A DNA stretch of 45,440 nt from FCB group bacterium. GTDB lineage: Bacteria > Fidelibacterota > Marinisomatia > Marinisomatales > JAADGP01. A program made the position numbers and the translations under genes. The stretch is taken from the NCBI GenBank assembly GCA_013152315.1, contig JAADGP010000064.1, positions 1 to 45,440 of the forward strand, read 5' to 3'. The notes beneath the pieces were generated by a model. It was not told the origin of the DNA, searched no databases, and saw only the letters and a program-made list of their open reading frames with translations. Shown piece after piece: positions 9,291 through 18,529 of this stretch (the stretch's first letter is position 1; every line of letters starts with the position of its first letter).

Positions 9291-10667
9291 TCAGATATTC
9301 CTGATTGTTTCCGTAAGCTGCTGTATCTGCCCGGGAAGGATGGCTTTCAGGTCAATGTAAAAAATATTGTTGGCGGTATATCCGATAACCGGGTAAGCAG
9401 ACAACCGAAACTGTTGCGCCAATTCCGACACTTTCCGATCACGGGGACAAAACCTGAGGGCCATGCTTTCAATTTTCTCCACCGGCAGGGAACCGCTTCC
9501 CGCTTCAACCGTGGATTCCACCAGCGAAAGACCCAAAATATCCTTCTTTTCTTTTGAAACCGCTTGCAATATTTCTTCCCCTCGTGTCTTTAAAATCGAT
9601 CGCGGGGTGGACAACAACGTTAACGCCAGGTTTCGTTCGGAAACCTGCCGGGAGCGGTATGTCTTCAATATTTCTTCCATGACCGCCAATGTCATCTTAT
9701 CGCATCGCACGGCACGGTAAATGGGATTCGATACTATTTTTTTGATAAAACGTTTCTTGCCGATGATCAATCCCGCCTGGGGGCCTCCCAATAGTTTATC
9801 GCCTGAAAATGTTATGACGGAAGCTCCGGTTCGCACCAACTCCCGTACCGGGATTTCACGGGGCAGCCCCAACGCGGTGAGATCAAGCAACGCGCCGCTA
9901 CCCAGGTCAGCCATAACCGGTATACGTTTTCTCTTTCCCAGGGCGACCAAATCGGCCAGCGGCACTTCCTTAGTGAAACCTTTTACGATATAATTACTGG
10001 TGTGGACCCAGAGCAACAGTCCCGTGTCGGGACCAATCGCTTTTTCATAATCACGTAGATGGGTTCGATTCGTGGTACCCACTTCTTTCAAAACGCAGTG
10101 ACTTTTGCGAATGATATCGGGGATCCGAAACGATCCCCCGATTTCCACCTGTTGTCCCCGGGAAACGACAACTTCCCTACCCTCAGCCAATGTATTTAAT
10201 GTTAAAAGTACGGCGGCGGCATTATTATTAACGATGAGATTACTTTCGGCTTTTGTGATGGCCCGGATTATATCGTGGACATGTTCCAACCGGTTGCCCC
10301 GCTTGCCTGTCCGTAAATCGAATTCCAGGTTAACATACCCCTCCAGTCGCCGGGCGACACGATTTAAAATTTCACCATGGATCGGGGCTCGACCGAAACC
10401 GGTATGCAGAACGATTCCGGTGCCGTTGATTACTTTCGTAAGCGAAGGTCGCGAATACCGCGCCACCTCAGCGACAATTTCCGCTTTTATTTGCCCACGT
10501 GACAGTTCCAGGGCTCCCTTTCGCGCCGCTTTTCGAAAACGTGCGATGGAACGTTTAATAATGAAGGTAACATAATCCCGATGAAGATCAATCTCGTCCG
10601 GCACTTCAAGCAAGACTTCCGAGACGGAAGGAAGTTCTTTTAATAAATCTTTTTGCATAAGCTTCAT
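9291..10667 (-). CDS. selA: L-seryl-tRNA(Sec) selenium transferase SelA
   Basis: A 458-residue PLP enzyme that converts Ser-tRNA(Sec) to selenocysteyl-tRNA(Sec) using selenophosphate. Visible family blocks are VINGTGIVLHTGFGRAP (about 79-95), VNNNAAAVLLTLNTLAEGRE (about 146-164) and SRGQQVEIGGSFRIP. The lysine of ITFSGDKLLGGPQAG (Lys about 291) should hold PLP. The length is normal. An internal ATG three codons in is also possible as the start. selA precedes selB on the same strand, the usual bacterial order, though here the two are separated by 411 bases rather than overlapping. selD and selC are not in the window. Confidence 0.97.
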   Translation of the reverse strand: MKLMQKDLLKELPSVSEVLLEVPDEIDLHRDYVTFIIKRSIARFRKAARKGALELSRGQIKAEIVAEVARYSRPSLTKVINGTGIVLHTGFGRAPIHGEILNRVARRLEGYVNLEFDLRTGKRGNRLEHVHDIIRAITKAESNLIVNNNAAAVLLTLNTLAEGREVVVSRGQQVEIGGSFRIPDIIRKSHCVLKEVGTTNRTHLRDYEKAIGPDTGLLLWVHTSNYIVKGFTKEVPLADLVALGKRKRIPVMADLGSGALLDLTALGLPREIPVRELVRTGASVITFSGDKLLGGPQAGLIIGKKRFIKKIVSNPIYRAVRCDKMTLAVMEEILKTYRSRQVSERNLALTLLSTPRSILKTRGEEILQAVSKEKKDILGLSLVESTVEAGSGSLPVEKIESMALRFCPRDRKVSELAQQFRLSAYPVIGYTANNIFYIDLKAILPGQIQQLTETIRNI

Positions 10668-10803
10668 TAGGGAAACAAATTTAACCCAAAATGTTCATTT
10701 CTAATGCACATTTTGCCGTGGGCGATGGCGGCGGAAAGCAATTTTCTTCTTTAATAAACAGCGGATTTAGGGATGAACCCGCTTATCCGGAAACAGAGAA
10801 TCT

Positions 10804-11961
10804 CTATCTTTTCTTTGTAAACAAATAGGCCAGCCAAACACCCGGCAACAGGATCAATGCCATGGCCGGGAACACATAGGAAATGCCGATATTTTCGGCA
10901 ATCAAACCACTTAAACCGGCCGCCACCGAACCTACGCCAAAGCTGAAAAAGAAACTGATTCCGTAACCCAATCCACGATGTTGACTGTGGGTATACTGGG
11001 CAATAATCGAATTCCCTACCGGTTGCACCGAAAAATGCACGATACCCAATATGATTCCGAATATAATCACCGGGATGCCGGATAGAATTCCAAATAAAAA
11101 CATGAAGGGTACATTGATCAGGACAATTAAAAACAGAAGTTTAACACGGTTATAACGGCTGCCGAGATATCCACCGATCATTTGGCCAATGATGCCGAAT
11201 ATCAAAACGGTGGTGGTAAAAACACCGCCGCGTAATGTATCGGATAGCGATCCCAGCACGTTTCGCGTTTCGACCGCAAAATGCGCCGGCATGAAAGTCG
11301 TGAATCCGGTAAACGCCATTCCCATTAACACCATGATTCCATAGTAGAGCGCCAAAGCCGATCGGTCCGTTGATTCCGTTTGCGCTTCATCAACCTCCTG
11401 TACCTTTCCTTTTCTCAACCCGATGAATGACAATGTCCCCAGCGCCAATAGCAAATTAAATCCGGCCAGGGTCCCATATGCCACCCGCCAGGAAAAAAAT
11501 TCGGTAAACACCGATGCCATAATCGGCCCGATTGCCAGGCCGATCGACCCCGCGATCCCATGGATGGCCATCCCTTTACTGATATTCGTGACTCTTCGGG
11601 AAATAAGGGTCAATCCGGCCGGATGATAAATGCTGCTGAATAAGCCCAGAAGCATCAAACCAATCGTCATGGTAAACAATGATTGCGACAACATGACCAA
11701 CACCGCCGAAAAGGATGTTCCGAATTGGTACGCGAGCAGTTGGTTGCGCCCGCCGATGCGGGATTCGAGATATCCGGTTGGAATGGCCCCCAATCCAAAC
11801 ATGAACGCGCTGGCCATCGCCACAAACCCCAATGTATCCAATCCGGCCTGATATTCCTTCTGCAAAACCAGGAGAATATTCGGGAATACCAGCATTAAAC
11901 TGTGAACCGACAAGTGCGATCCACCGGTAATCATCAGGATTATTTTTTCATCACGTCGCAT
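10804..11961 (-). CDS. MFS transporter, fosmidomycin-resistance-like
   Basis: A 385-residue protein with about 12 hydrophobic segments, consistent with a major facilitator in the inner membrane. The start IILMITGGSHLSVHSLMLVF and the helix-2/3 loop GYLESRIGGRNQLLAYQFG resemble the Fsr/MFS_1 group of drug and sugar exporters. It also shows LLGLFSSIYHPAGLTLISRR and HRGLGYGISFFFSFGVGS, motifs typical of that group. The substrate cannot be read from sequence. The gene is monocistronic in appearance: a terminator closes the rplS operon just upstream and a 136-base gap separates it from selA. Confidence 0.82.
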   Translation of the reverse strand: MRRDEKIILMITGGSHLSVHSLMLVFPNILLVLQKEYQAGLDTLGFVAMASAFMFGLGAIPTGYLESRIGGRNQLLAYQFGTSFSAVLVMLSQSLFTMTIGLMLLGLFSSIYHPAGLTLISRRVTNISKGMAIHGIAGSIGLAIGPIMASVFTEFFSWRVAYGTLAGFNLLLALGTLSFIGLRKGKVQEVDEAQTESTDRSALALYYGIMVLMGMAFTGFTTFMPAHFAVETRNVLGSLSDTLRGGVFTTTVLIFGIIGQMIGGYLGSRYNRVKLLFLIVLINVPFMFLFGILSGIPVIIFGIILGIVHFSVQPVGNSIIAQYTHSQHRGLGYGISFFFSFGVGSVAAGLSGLIAENIGISYVFPAMALILLPGVWLAYLFTKKR

Positions 11962-12048
11962 TGGATAATCTGTTTATTCCGGTATCCACCGATATTCATT
12001 CCGCGCTCGGGTCCGAACTTGTAGGTTTCACCGGACATTTAATAGTGA

Positions 12049-12089
12049 CCACAAAAAGAAAACCCTCACTAAAAACGGAAGCGAGGGTT
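12049..12089 (-). terminator. Rho-independent terminator after the ffh-rplS operon
   Basis: On the minus strand, stem arms AACCCTC and GAGGGTT (12083-12089 and 12061-12067) enclose a loop of about 15 nt. They are followed by TTCTTTTTG. It lies 22 bases beyond the rplS stop, so it ends the ribosomal operon. Confidence 0.8.
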
Positions 12090-12110
12090 AATTTAAGAAT
12101 ATTCCTGTTT

Positions 12111-12452
12111 TTACCGTTTTTCGGCAATCCGGGCCGCTTTTCCTCGCAACTTCCGAAGATAATTGAGTTTCGCCCGGCGAACTTTACCGCGTCTGATTAC
12201 CTGTAACGAGGCAATCATTGGTGAGTGCAGTGGAAATATCCTTTCCACACCAATACCACCGGAAATTTTACGGACCGTGAAAGTAGCTTCCACCCCTTTC
12301 CCTTTACGTCCGATTACCACTCCCTGGTAGCGTTGAATACGCTCTTTGCCGCCTTCCACTACCCGAACATCCACGGCCACCGTATCACCGGCATTGAATT
12401 CCGGAATATCGGAACGCAAGTATTCTTTTCCAGCCTCTTGTAACTTATCCAT
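12111..12452 (-). CDS. rplS: 50S ribosomal protein L19
   Basis: A 113-residue protein beginning [21 protein letters not shown]19 sits at the interface of the two ribosomal subunits. The motifs [29 protein letters not shown] and [20 protein letters not shown] match the family along the whole length, as does the C-terminal [17 protein letters not shown]. The gene follows trmD by three bases, the standard rpsP-rimM-trmD-rplS order, and ends 22 bases before a terminator. Confidence 0.98.
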   Translation of the reverse strand: MDKLQEAGKEYLRSDIPEFNAGDTVAVDVRVVEGGKERIQRYQGVVIGRKGKGVEATFTVRKISGGIGVERIFPLHSPMIASLQVIRRGKVRRAKLNYLRKLRGKAARIAEKR

Positions 12453-12455
12453 AAT

Positions 12456-13175
12456 TCACTTCTCCGAAGCCTTTTGTTTTTTTAAATAATTCTTCCACAA
12501 ATCCGGGCGACGTTTCGCTGTCCGTCGCTCCCGTTGCTCCTGCCGCCATTGTTTAATCTTCTCATGATGTCCGCTGAGTAACACTTCAGGAACCTTCATT
12601 CCGCGTATTTCCCGCGGTCGCGTATAATAGGGGGCATCCAGGAGACCGTTAGCAAAAGAATCGGTCATAGCCGATTCATACGTATTCAACACACCGGGTA
12701 TCAGACGAACGATTCCGTCAATCATAATCATCGCCGGAAGCTCACCACTGGAGACCACATAATCGCCTATCGAATATTCATGGGTCACGATTGTCTCCAA
12801 TACGCGCTCGTCAATACCTTTGTAATGACCACAAATGAAAATGAGCTTATCCACCCGGCTGTTTTCTTCCGCCGCCGAGTGGCTCCACACAACCCCTTGG
12901 GGTGAGGGATAAATAACGCGCACGTCATCCGTCCCGCCCATAAGATCGCAAAGATAGTCCATCGCCTTGAACATAGGTTCAGGCATCATGACCATCCCAC
13001 TCCCTCCGCCAAAGGGGGTATCGTCTATCTGGCGGTAGTTTCCTTCTCCGAACTGGCGGAGATTACAAATGTGGAACCGGACAATTTCCCGCTCCACGGC
13101 CTGTCTGAGAATGCTATTCCGAATGATTGTTTCAATAATCTCAGGGACAGGCGTAATAACGCCGATCTGCTTCAA
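12456..13175 (-). CDS. trmD: tRNA (guanine-N1)-methyltransferase TrmD
   Basis: A 239-residue SPOUT methyltransferase that makes m1G37 in tRNA and prevents frameshifting. It starts IGVITPVPEIIETIIRNSIL. The substrate loop DDTPFGGGSGMVMMPEPM and the trefoil-knot segment YSIGDYVVSSGELPAMIMID are present, as is LDAPYYTRPREIRGMKVPEV. The end of the protein has the basic helix typical of the family. Translation starts at a TTG whose last bases overlap the rimM stop (TTGA), so it should be coupled to rimM. Confidence 0.97.
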   Translation of the reverse strand: MKQIGVITPVPEIIETIIRNSILRQAVEREIVRFHICNLRQFGEGNYRQIDDTPFGGGSGMVMMPEPMFKAMDYLCDLMGGTDDVRVIYPSPQGVVWSHSAAEENSRVDKLIFICGHYKGIDERVLETIVTHEYSIGDYVVSSGELPAMIMIDGIVRLIPGVLNTYESAMTDSFANGLLDAPYYTRPREIRGMKVPEVLLSGHHEKIKQWRQEQRERRTAKRRPDLWKNYLKKQKASEK

Positions 13176-13675
13176 TCCAGCAGACCATCCATGGGAGAAA
13201 TCAAGATCAACCCCGTTTCAAGATCAACCCGAGTGACAATTTCCTTTATCACGGGGATCAGGATTTCCCGGTTATCACCATCTCGAATCACGTAGACGTC
13301 GTTCTGGGGAAGCCACAATATTTCGGTCAATTCACCAACATACTGGCCCGTTTCGGTTAAAACCGTGGCACCGAGCAAGTCACTGGAAATCCAATGGATT
13401 TTATCATCTTCATTCACCGAAGCGAAAAGATATTGACCAATTAATGCTTCCGCTTCGTCACGTGATTCAACACCCTTAAACCGATAACGCACAGCTTTGC
13501 CAATTCCAATTTTCCCATCTAACGTGACTTCACGACTCAATTCTTCGGAAAAACCGACATACAATGGTCTTTCTTCAACGTAATTATCAAAAAACCGTGA
13601 AAGCGGTTTGACGCGTACCTCGCCTCTCAATCCGGCGGCGCGTGTTATCTTGGCAATGGCAAAGAGATTTTTCAT
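13172..13675 (-). CDS. rimM: 16S rRNA maturation factor RimM
   Basis: A 167-residue cytosolic factor that binds S19 and helps fold the 3' domain of 16S rRNA. The N-terminal barrel opens FAIAKITRAAGLRGEVRVKP, the classic RimM start. It continues with RFKGVESRDEAEALIGQYLF. The C-terminal PRC-barrel-like part includes LPQNDVYVIRDGDNREILIP and VIKEIVTRVDLETGLILISP. It follows khpA by two bases and overlaps trmD by four bases. Confidence 0.96.
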   Translation of the reverse strand: MKNLFAIAKITRAAGLRGEVRVKPLSRFFDNYVEERPLYVGFSEELSREVTLDGKIGIGKAVRYRFKGVESRDEAEALIGQYLFASVNEDDKIHWISSDLLGATVLTETGQYVGELTEILWLPQNDVYVIRDGDNREILIPVIKEIVTRVDLETGLILISPMDGLLD

Positions 13676-13677
13676 CG

Positions 13678-13914
13678 TTACCGATCGATTACATCCAGGC
13701 GCGCTCTTTTTCCACCTTGCTTGGCATTAATGGCAAACACCAGGGAGCGCAAAGCGGAAATGTTCTTACCGCTTTTACCGATAACTTTACCGTAATCACC
13801 CTCACCCACGGTTAATTCGTAGATGATTCTTTTCTCGGTTTCAACGGCATTTACTTTTACTTCATCCGGTTTATCTACCAGTTTCTTCACGACGTATTCA
13901 ATAAACTCCTGCAT
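13678..13914 (-). CDS. khpA: KH-domain RNA-binding protein KhpA
   Basis: A 78-residue protein beginning MQEFIEYVVKKLVDKPDEV, the standard opening of the small KhpA family (formerly YlqC). One KH domain is visible, with the GXXG loop in YGKVIGKSGKNISALR. KhpA binds RNA, and in Gram-positives pairs with KhpB. It lies between rpsP and rimM, where this family is usually found. A 71-base gap separates it from rpsP. Confidence 0.95.
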   Translation of the reverse strand: MQEFIEYVVKKLVDKPDEVKVNAVETEKRIIYELTVGEGDYGKVIGKSGKNISALRSLVFAINAKQGGKRARLDVIDR

Positions 13915-13985
13915 ATCCTACTTCCTCCTTCGTAAGCTTCATTTCGTCTATTCTGATTCAGTCATTTATCTTCCGTGGCAAATTC

Positions 13986-14741
13986 TCATCCTTTCTCTTC
14001 ATTAGAGTCGTCATCAGTACTTGCCTGCGGTTTTTCAGGTTCGGTGTCACCGGAAGTGTCCTCCTCCACCGAATCTGATTTATCCCCTTCAGCTTCCGTT
14101 TCCGCGGGAGCTTCGGGAACTGCTTCGGCCTGATCTTCAGAAGCGGCTTTTTCTTCGGTTACTTCTTCCGATACAGGCGCTTCCGATTCGGCTTCGGTTT
14201 TCGTCCCGCCTTCACTATCAACCGTATCTTCTGGTGTCGCCGCTTCTTCGGTAGTTTCTTCACTTACCGGGGCGGCATCGGTCTCCGGTCCGGTTTCAAT
14301 TTCCGAACTTTCCTCTACGGTTGGGGCGGCGGCTTGCACCTCGGCCTCATCTTCAGCTTTTGCTTTCTTTTCCACCTTGGGTTTTTCCTTTACCGCTTCC
14401 TTGTTTCCCATTTGTTCGCGGTTAAGGGCCCATTTTTGCATTTCTTTGGCTATGGCTTTCTCATCCAAACCCTGACGAATAAGGTGCCATTTATACGCGA
14501 TACCGGCCCGACGGATCAACTTGTGAACCGCCTCGGTTACCTGGGCACCTTCCTTTAACCAGTGAATCACCCGGTCTTCCTTTAAGGAATAATTATTCTC
14601 CTTATCACGGGTGATGGGATTATACCAGCCAATTTCCTCAATGGCGGCACCGTCACGACGTGCCCGGGAATCCATGATAACAACCCTATAAAATGGTCTG
14701 TTCCGTCTGCCTATACGTTTCAGTCTTATTTTCGTCGCCAA
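13986..14741 (-). CDS. rpsP: 30S ribosomal protein S16 with long acidic C-terminal extension
   Basis: 251 residues, well over the usual 80-180. Residues 1-80 are ordinary S16, from ATKIRLKRIGRRNRPFYRVV to TEAVHKLIRRAGI. Residues 80-112 add a short helical linker with HLIRQGLDEKAIAKEMQKW. From about 112 on, the protein is Glu/Ala/Lys-rich then Glu/Ala/Thr/Ser-rich, with two near-copies of an APVSEE-TTEE / APVSEE-VTEE block. S16 binds 16S rRNA in the 5' domain. FCB bacteria often have longer S16 tails, but this one is long. The start is TTG at 14741, with GGAGAG six bases upstream. It is followed by khpA. Confidence 0.95.
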   Translation of the reverse strand: MATKIRLKRIGRRNRPFYRVVIMDSRARRDGAAIEEIGWYNPITRDKENNYSLKEDRVIHWLKEGAQVTEAVHKLIRRAGIAYKWHLIRQGLDEKAIAKEMQKWALNREQMGNKEAVKEKPKVEKKAKAEDEAEVQAAAPTVEESSEIETGPETDAAPVSEETTEEAATPEDTVDSEGGTKTEAESEAPVSEEVTEEKAASEDQAEAVPEAPAETEAEGDKSDSVEEDTSGDTEPEKPQASTDDDSNEEKG

Positions 14742-14810
14742 TTCTATCTCTCCTACTTTTTATTCGCTATGAATACCGAAAATGATACGTGAGAATTTAC
14801 ATGAATATAA

Positions 14811-16151
14811 TTATTGAAATAAATGTGGTATTCCCCGACCGGAAAACGGGTTCCCCTTTCCTTTCAGTGTTCCCATTTTCTTCATCAGTTTCTGCATTTG
14901 TTGAAATTGTTTTAATAATTGATTTACTTCCTGGACCGACCTTCCGGAACCTTCGGCAATGCGTTTACGGCGACTTCCGTTTATTATATGTGGATTCTGC
15001 CGCTCTTGGGGCGTCATTGAATTAATGATGGCTTCGGTCCATGAAAGCTGACGCTCATCCACCTGCATCCCTTTTAACATTTTCCGATTAACACCGGGAA
15101 GCATGCCCAACAGCTGATCAACCGGCCCCATCTTGCGAATTTGCTGTAACTGGGTCTTGTAATCTTCCAGATCAAACTGATTCTTCAGAAGTCTCTTGTG
15201 TAATCGTTGCGCTTCTTTTTCATTAACGACCGATTGAGCTTTTTCCACCAGGGAAACAACATCACCGAACCCCAGGATACGATCGGCCATACGGTGCGGA
15301 TCAAATACTTCCAGGCCGTCAATTTTTTCAGAGACCCCGATAAATTTGATCGGCTTGCCGGTAACTTCCGTGATTGATATGGCCGCTCCCCCCCGCGTGT
15401 CACCGTCCATTTTGGTTAAAATCGTGCCCGTCAAAGTGAGCGCTTCCGAAAACGCCAGGGCGGAATTCACGGCATCCTGCCCCGTCATTCCGTCCACAAC
15501 AAACAACGTTTCACTTGGCGATACGGCATCGGCAATGGCCTGTATTTCGTCCATCATTTCACCGTCGACATGGAGTCGCCCCGCCGTATCAAAAATGATC
15601 ACATCGACTCCATCGCTCTTGCCCTCTTCCAAGGCGTTTCTGCAAATTCTTACCGGGTCGATAACACCTTCCGAATAAACCGGCACATCAATCTGCCGGC
15701 CTAGAACCTTAAGCTGGTCAATAGCCGCCGGACGGTAAATATCGGCGGCTACCAATAGAACCGATTTCCCCTGCTGTTTTAAATACCAGGCCAGTTTGGC
15801 GCAGGTGGTTGTCTTTCCCGATCCCTGCAATCCGGCCATAAGGATCGTCGTCGGCTTACGCGACGCCAAAGCTAACGGAACCGGTTTTTCACCCAACAAT
15901 TGCGTCAGTTCATCACGTATAATTTTGATAAACTGCTCACCCGGTTTGATGGATTTGATAACTTTCGTGCCTTCCGCCTTGACCGAAACACGCTTGATGA
16001 AGTCCCGGGCGACTTTATAGTTCACGTCGGCTTCCAGCAACACACGGCGGATTTCCCGCCCTGTCTGCCGGATGTTTGCGTCTGTTATCTTCCCTAATCC
16101 GCGTACCGTGCGGAAAATGGTGTCAAACCTGTCGGTTATGTAATCAAGCAT
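14811..16151 (-). CDS. ffh: Signal recognition particle protein Ffh
   Basis: A 446-residue SRP GTPase that binds 4.5S RNA and targets nascent membrane proteins to FtsY. The N domain starts MLDYITDRFDTIFRTVRGLG. The G domain has LMAGLQGSGKTTTCAKLA (P-loop), DVIIFDTAGRLHVDGEMM and GTILTKMDGDTRGGAAIS. The Met-rich M domain ends with LGMLPGVNRKMLKGMQ, GSRRKRIAEGSGRSVQEVN and QQMQKLMKKMG. It is the first gene of the ribosomal cluster, 69 bases before rpsP. The 267-base region upstream is shared with the divergent MBL-fold gene and should hold both promoters, though none is clear-cut. Confidence 0.98.
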   Translation of the reverse strand: MLDYITDRFDTIFRTVRGLGKITDANIRQTGREIRRVLLEADVNYKVARDFIKRVSVKAEGTKVIKSIKPGEQFIKIIRDELTQLLGEKPVPLALASRKPTTILMAGLQGSGKTTTCAKLAWYLKQQGKSVLLVAADIYRPAAIDQLKVLGRQIDVPVYSEGVIDPVRICRNALEEGKSDGVDVIIFDTAGRLHVDGEMMDEIQAIADAVSPSETLFVVDGMTGQDAVNSALAFSEALTLTGTILTKMDGDTRGGAAISITEVTGKPIKFIGVSEKIDGLEVFDPHRMADRILGFGDVVSLVEKAQSVVNEKEAQRLHKRLLKNQFDLEDYKTQLQQIRKMGPVDQLLGMLPGVNRKMLKGMQVDERQLSWTEAIINSMTPQERQNPHIINGSRRKRIAEGSGRSVQEVNQLLKQFQQMQKLMKKMGTLKGKGNPFSGRGIPHLFQ

Positions 16152-16418
16152 TAATTTTCGGTTCCAGAATAGCGGGCAAAATTAGAGGATATTGTTTTGT
16201 GATACAATATATTTAGCTTACGCTTTTTAGCACCTTTTCTTTCATAAAAACACCCTCTTAGGGACATGGGATAGGTAAGTGCTTTCTTCCATTCCCGCCC
16301 CTAAGCGGAAAATTAATTGCGTATAACGATAAAGGGTACTATTTTCCTTGGTCACACCACTAACAGGCTTAATATAAAAAATAATAAAACCAGTTAACTA
16401 ATTTTTAAGGAGGGATTC

Positions 16419-17258
16419 ATGAAAATTGATTTTTATGGCGTCCGTGGTTCCATTCCCGCTCCAGGTTTAAATACCGTCAAATACGGCGGAAACACTTCCT
16501 GTGTTCATGTGAAATTGAATAAGGGACAAAACATTATTCTGGATGCCGGGACGGGGATTCGTTCCCTTGGGGGGAAATTGATTAACACGGATGACCCTAT
16601 TTTTTTACTGGTCTCCCACAGTCATTGGGATCATATGCAGGGATACCCTTTTTTCCTGCCTATCTATCAAAGGGAACGGGAGATTTACGTGTGCCCAAGT
16701 GAACAGACCATCCATGATCAATTATGTTCACTTTTGGATCAAATGGACGGGGCCCATTTCCCCGTGGAAGCAAAAGAATTACCATCAAGAACGGAATGTG
16801 TAGTGGAAAACGTTGAACCGGAATTACGTCGGCACGGAATAAATATCACCCGTAAACCGTTGAACCATCCCGGCAGCGGCAGCGCCTATAAAATTACCGA
16901 AAACGGAGTCTCGTGCGCCTATGTAACCGACAACGAATTGGATCCGCCCGACAAAATCCACACTACCTACGATGAATGGGTGGCGTTTTGCGCAAATACC
17001 GATATCCTCATTCATGATGCGCAATATATTGAAGCCGATATGCCACAAAAACATGGTTGGGGTCATTCGCTAATTTCCCAGGTCAGGCAACTGGCACTGG
17101 ATGCGGAAATCAAAACGTTAATTCTGTTTCATCATGACCCGGACCGAACCGACGCGCAACTAACCGAGATTCAACAGGAAACGGAATCTTTCTTCAAATC
17201 CAAAAAGGCGGACATCAAAGTCCATTGCGCCTGGGAAGGATTAAGCCTGCGGGTTTAA
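16419..17258 (+). CDS. MBL-fold metallo-hydrolase
   Basis: A 279-residue cytosolic protein with a strong ribosome site (AAGGAGGGATTC before ATG). The start MKIDFYGVRGSIPAPGL and NTVKYGGNTSCVHV mark the 'phosphoribosyl 1,2-cyclic phosphate phosphodiesterase / class II cAMP phosphodiesterase-like' branch of beta-lactamase-fold enzymes. Metal ligands are visible in SHSHWDHMQGYPF (His67, His69, Asp71, His72). Further histidines lie in LNHPGSGSAYKI, HDAQYI and LFHHDPDRTD. The true substrate is unknown, since related proteins are found next to signalling and repair genes alike. It starts a short plus-strand pair with the SGNH hydrolase gene 119 bases downstream. Confidence 0.85.
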   Translation: MKIDFYGVRGSIPAPGLNTVKYGGNTSCVHVKLNKGQNIILDAGTGIRSLGGKLINTDDPIFLLVSHSHWDHMQGYPFFLPIYQREREIYVCPSEQTIHDQLCSLLDQMDGAHFPVEAKELPSRTECVVENVEPELRRHGINITRKPLNHPGSGSAYKITENGVSCAYVTDNELDPPDKIHTTYDEWVAFCANTDILIHDAQYIEADMPQKHGWGHSLISQVRQLALDAEIKTLILFHHDPDRTDAQLTEIQQETESFFKSKKADIKVHCAWEGLSLRV

Positions 17259-17377
17259 TCGATCCTGCCGATATCAATTAGCGGGAATTTTTGGAATTCA
17301 ATACCGTTTTCTCCGTATCACGGTACCGATTATTTCCTTAGCGCCCTAATCTCCCGCATTTTCTGTAATTTCACTCA

Positions 17378-18514
17378 ATGCCTGCTCACTGGAAAAATAT
17401 TATCAGTTTAATTATCGGCCTGTTTCTTGCCTTTATGATTATCGAGGGGATCCTGCGAGTATACAACCCCATTGAGCAACGAATTAAAGGCGATAAAATC
17501 GTATTGCCTGTAAATAAAAAATACATCTTTAGAAAGGTGAACATAAGGGGCATCGATGATCCGGTAGTGCATACCAAAAACAGTCTGGGTTTCCGCGGTC
17601 CTGAACTGCCGCCCGGGGGCCTGAACGATTACCTCAGCATTATAACCATCGGTGGCAGCACCACCGAATGTTCCGTACTGTCCGACGGGAAAGATTGGCC
17701 CGCTGTTCTTTACAAAAAGCTGCAAACCGATTTTGAAAACATATGGCTGAACAACGCCGGATTAGATGGGCATTCCACGTTCGGTCATATTATCCTGATG
17801 GAAGATTACATTATTAAACTTAAACCGACGCTGGCTCTCTTCCTCATCGGGATAAATGACGTCGGCATCGCCAATCCCACGTATCATGACCATCTCGTAA
17901 TCAGGGAAGGCGTGCAATTCTCCTCTTTTAAGGCTTTTTTCAAATCTTTATCGTTATATAGTGAAACGGTTTCCCTGGCGCTTAATCTCTTCCGCTGGGC
18001 CAAGGCCGAAGTCCAGGGATTAACCCACCACAATGTCGATCTGCAATCATTGCCCCTCATTAACTATCCCGAGCCCGGCCTGGATTCCCTGTTGGAATTT
18101 CACCGATCAAAATACATACCGGGTTTTTACGGACGATTGGAAACGTTAATCCGCCTGGCAAGAACAAATGGGATCGAACCTGTTTTTATCACTCAACCGG
18201 CATTGTTCGGGTATGGGATCGATGACCGAACGCAGGTTGATCTGGGGAAGGTACAGGTCAATCGGCATAGCGGAAATACAAACTGGAAAATATTGGAACT
18301 GTATAATAAGGCAACAATCAAAGCCGGAAAATCATTTTCTGTCTTTGTCATCGACGCCGCTGGTGAAATGAGAAAAAGCTCCACTAATTTTTATGATTTC
18401 GTTCATTTCACCAACGAAGGAGCCCGGGAATTCGGGAATATCGTTTATCAACATTTAAAAAAGCACTTAAAAGAAACTTATCCGAAAAGATTACAGGAAC
18501 AAAAAGCGGGCTGA
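17378..18514 (+). CDS. Membrane-anchored SGNH/GDSL-type hydrolase
   Basis: A 378-residue protein. One N-terminal hydrophobic helix (IISLIIGLFLAFMIIEGIL) suggests membrane anchoring with the enzyme outside. SGNH block I is ITIGGSTTECS with Ser about 94. Asn of block II lies in WLNNAGLDGHS, block III is FLIGINDVG, and the catalytic Asp-X-X-His of block V is in YDFVHFTNEGA. Such enzymes deacylate or esterify lipids or polysaccharides. The substrate is not evident. It converges with smc, with 15 bases between the two stops and no obvious terminator there. Confidence 0.85.
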   Translation: MPAHWKNIISLIIGLFLAFMIIEGILRVYNPIEQRIKGDKIVLPVNKKYIFRKVNIRGIDDPVVHTKNSLGFRGPELPPGGLNDYLSIITIGGSTTECSVLSDGKDWPAVLYKKLQTDFENIWLNNAGLDGHSTFGHIILMEDYIIKLKPTLALFLIGINDVGIANPTYHDHLVIREGVQFSSFKAFFKSLSLYSETVSLALNLFRWAKAEVQGLTHHNVDLQSLPLINYPEPGLDSLLEFHRSKYIPGFYGRLETLIRLARTNGIEPVFITQPALFGYGIDDRTQVDLGKVQVNRHSGNTNWKILELYNKATIKAGKSFSVFVIDAAGEMRKSSTNFYDFVHFTNEGAREFGNIVYQHLKKHLKETYPKRLQEQKAG

Positions 18515-18529
18515 GAAACAGGAATCGGC

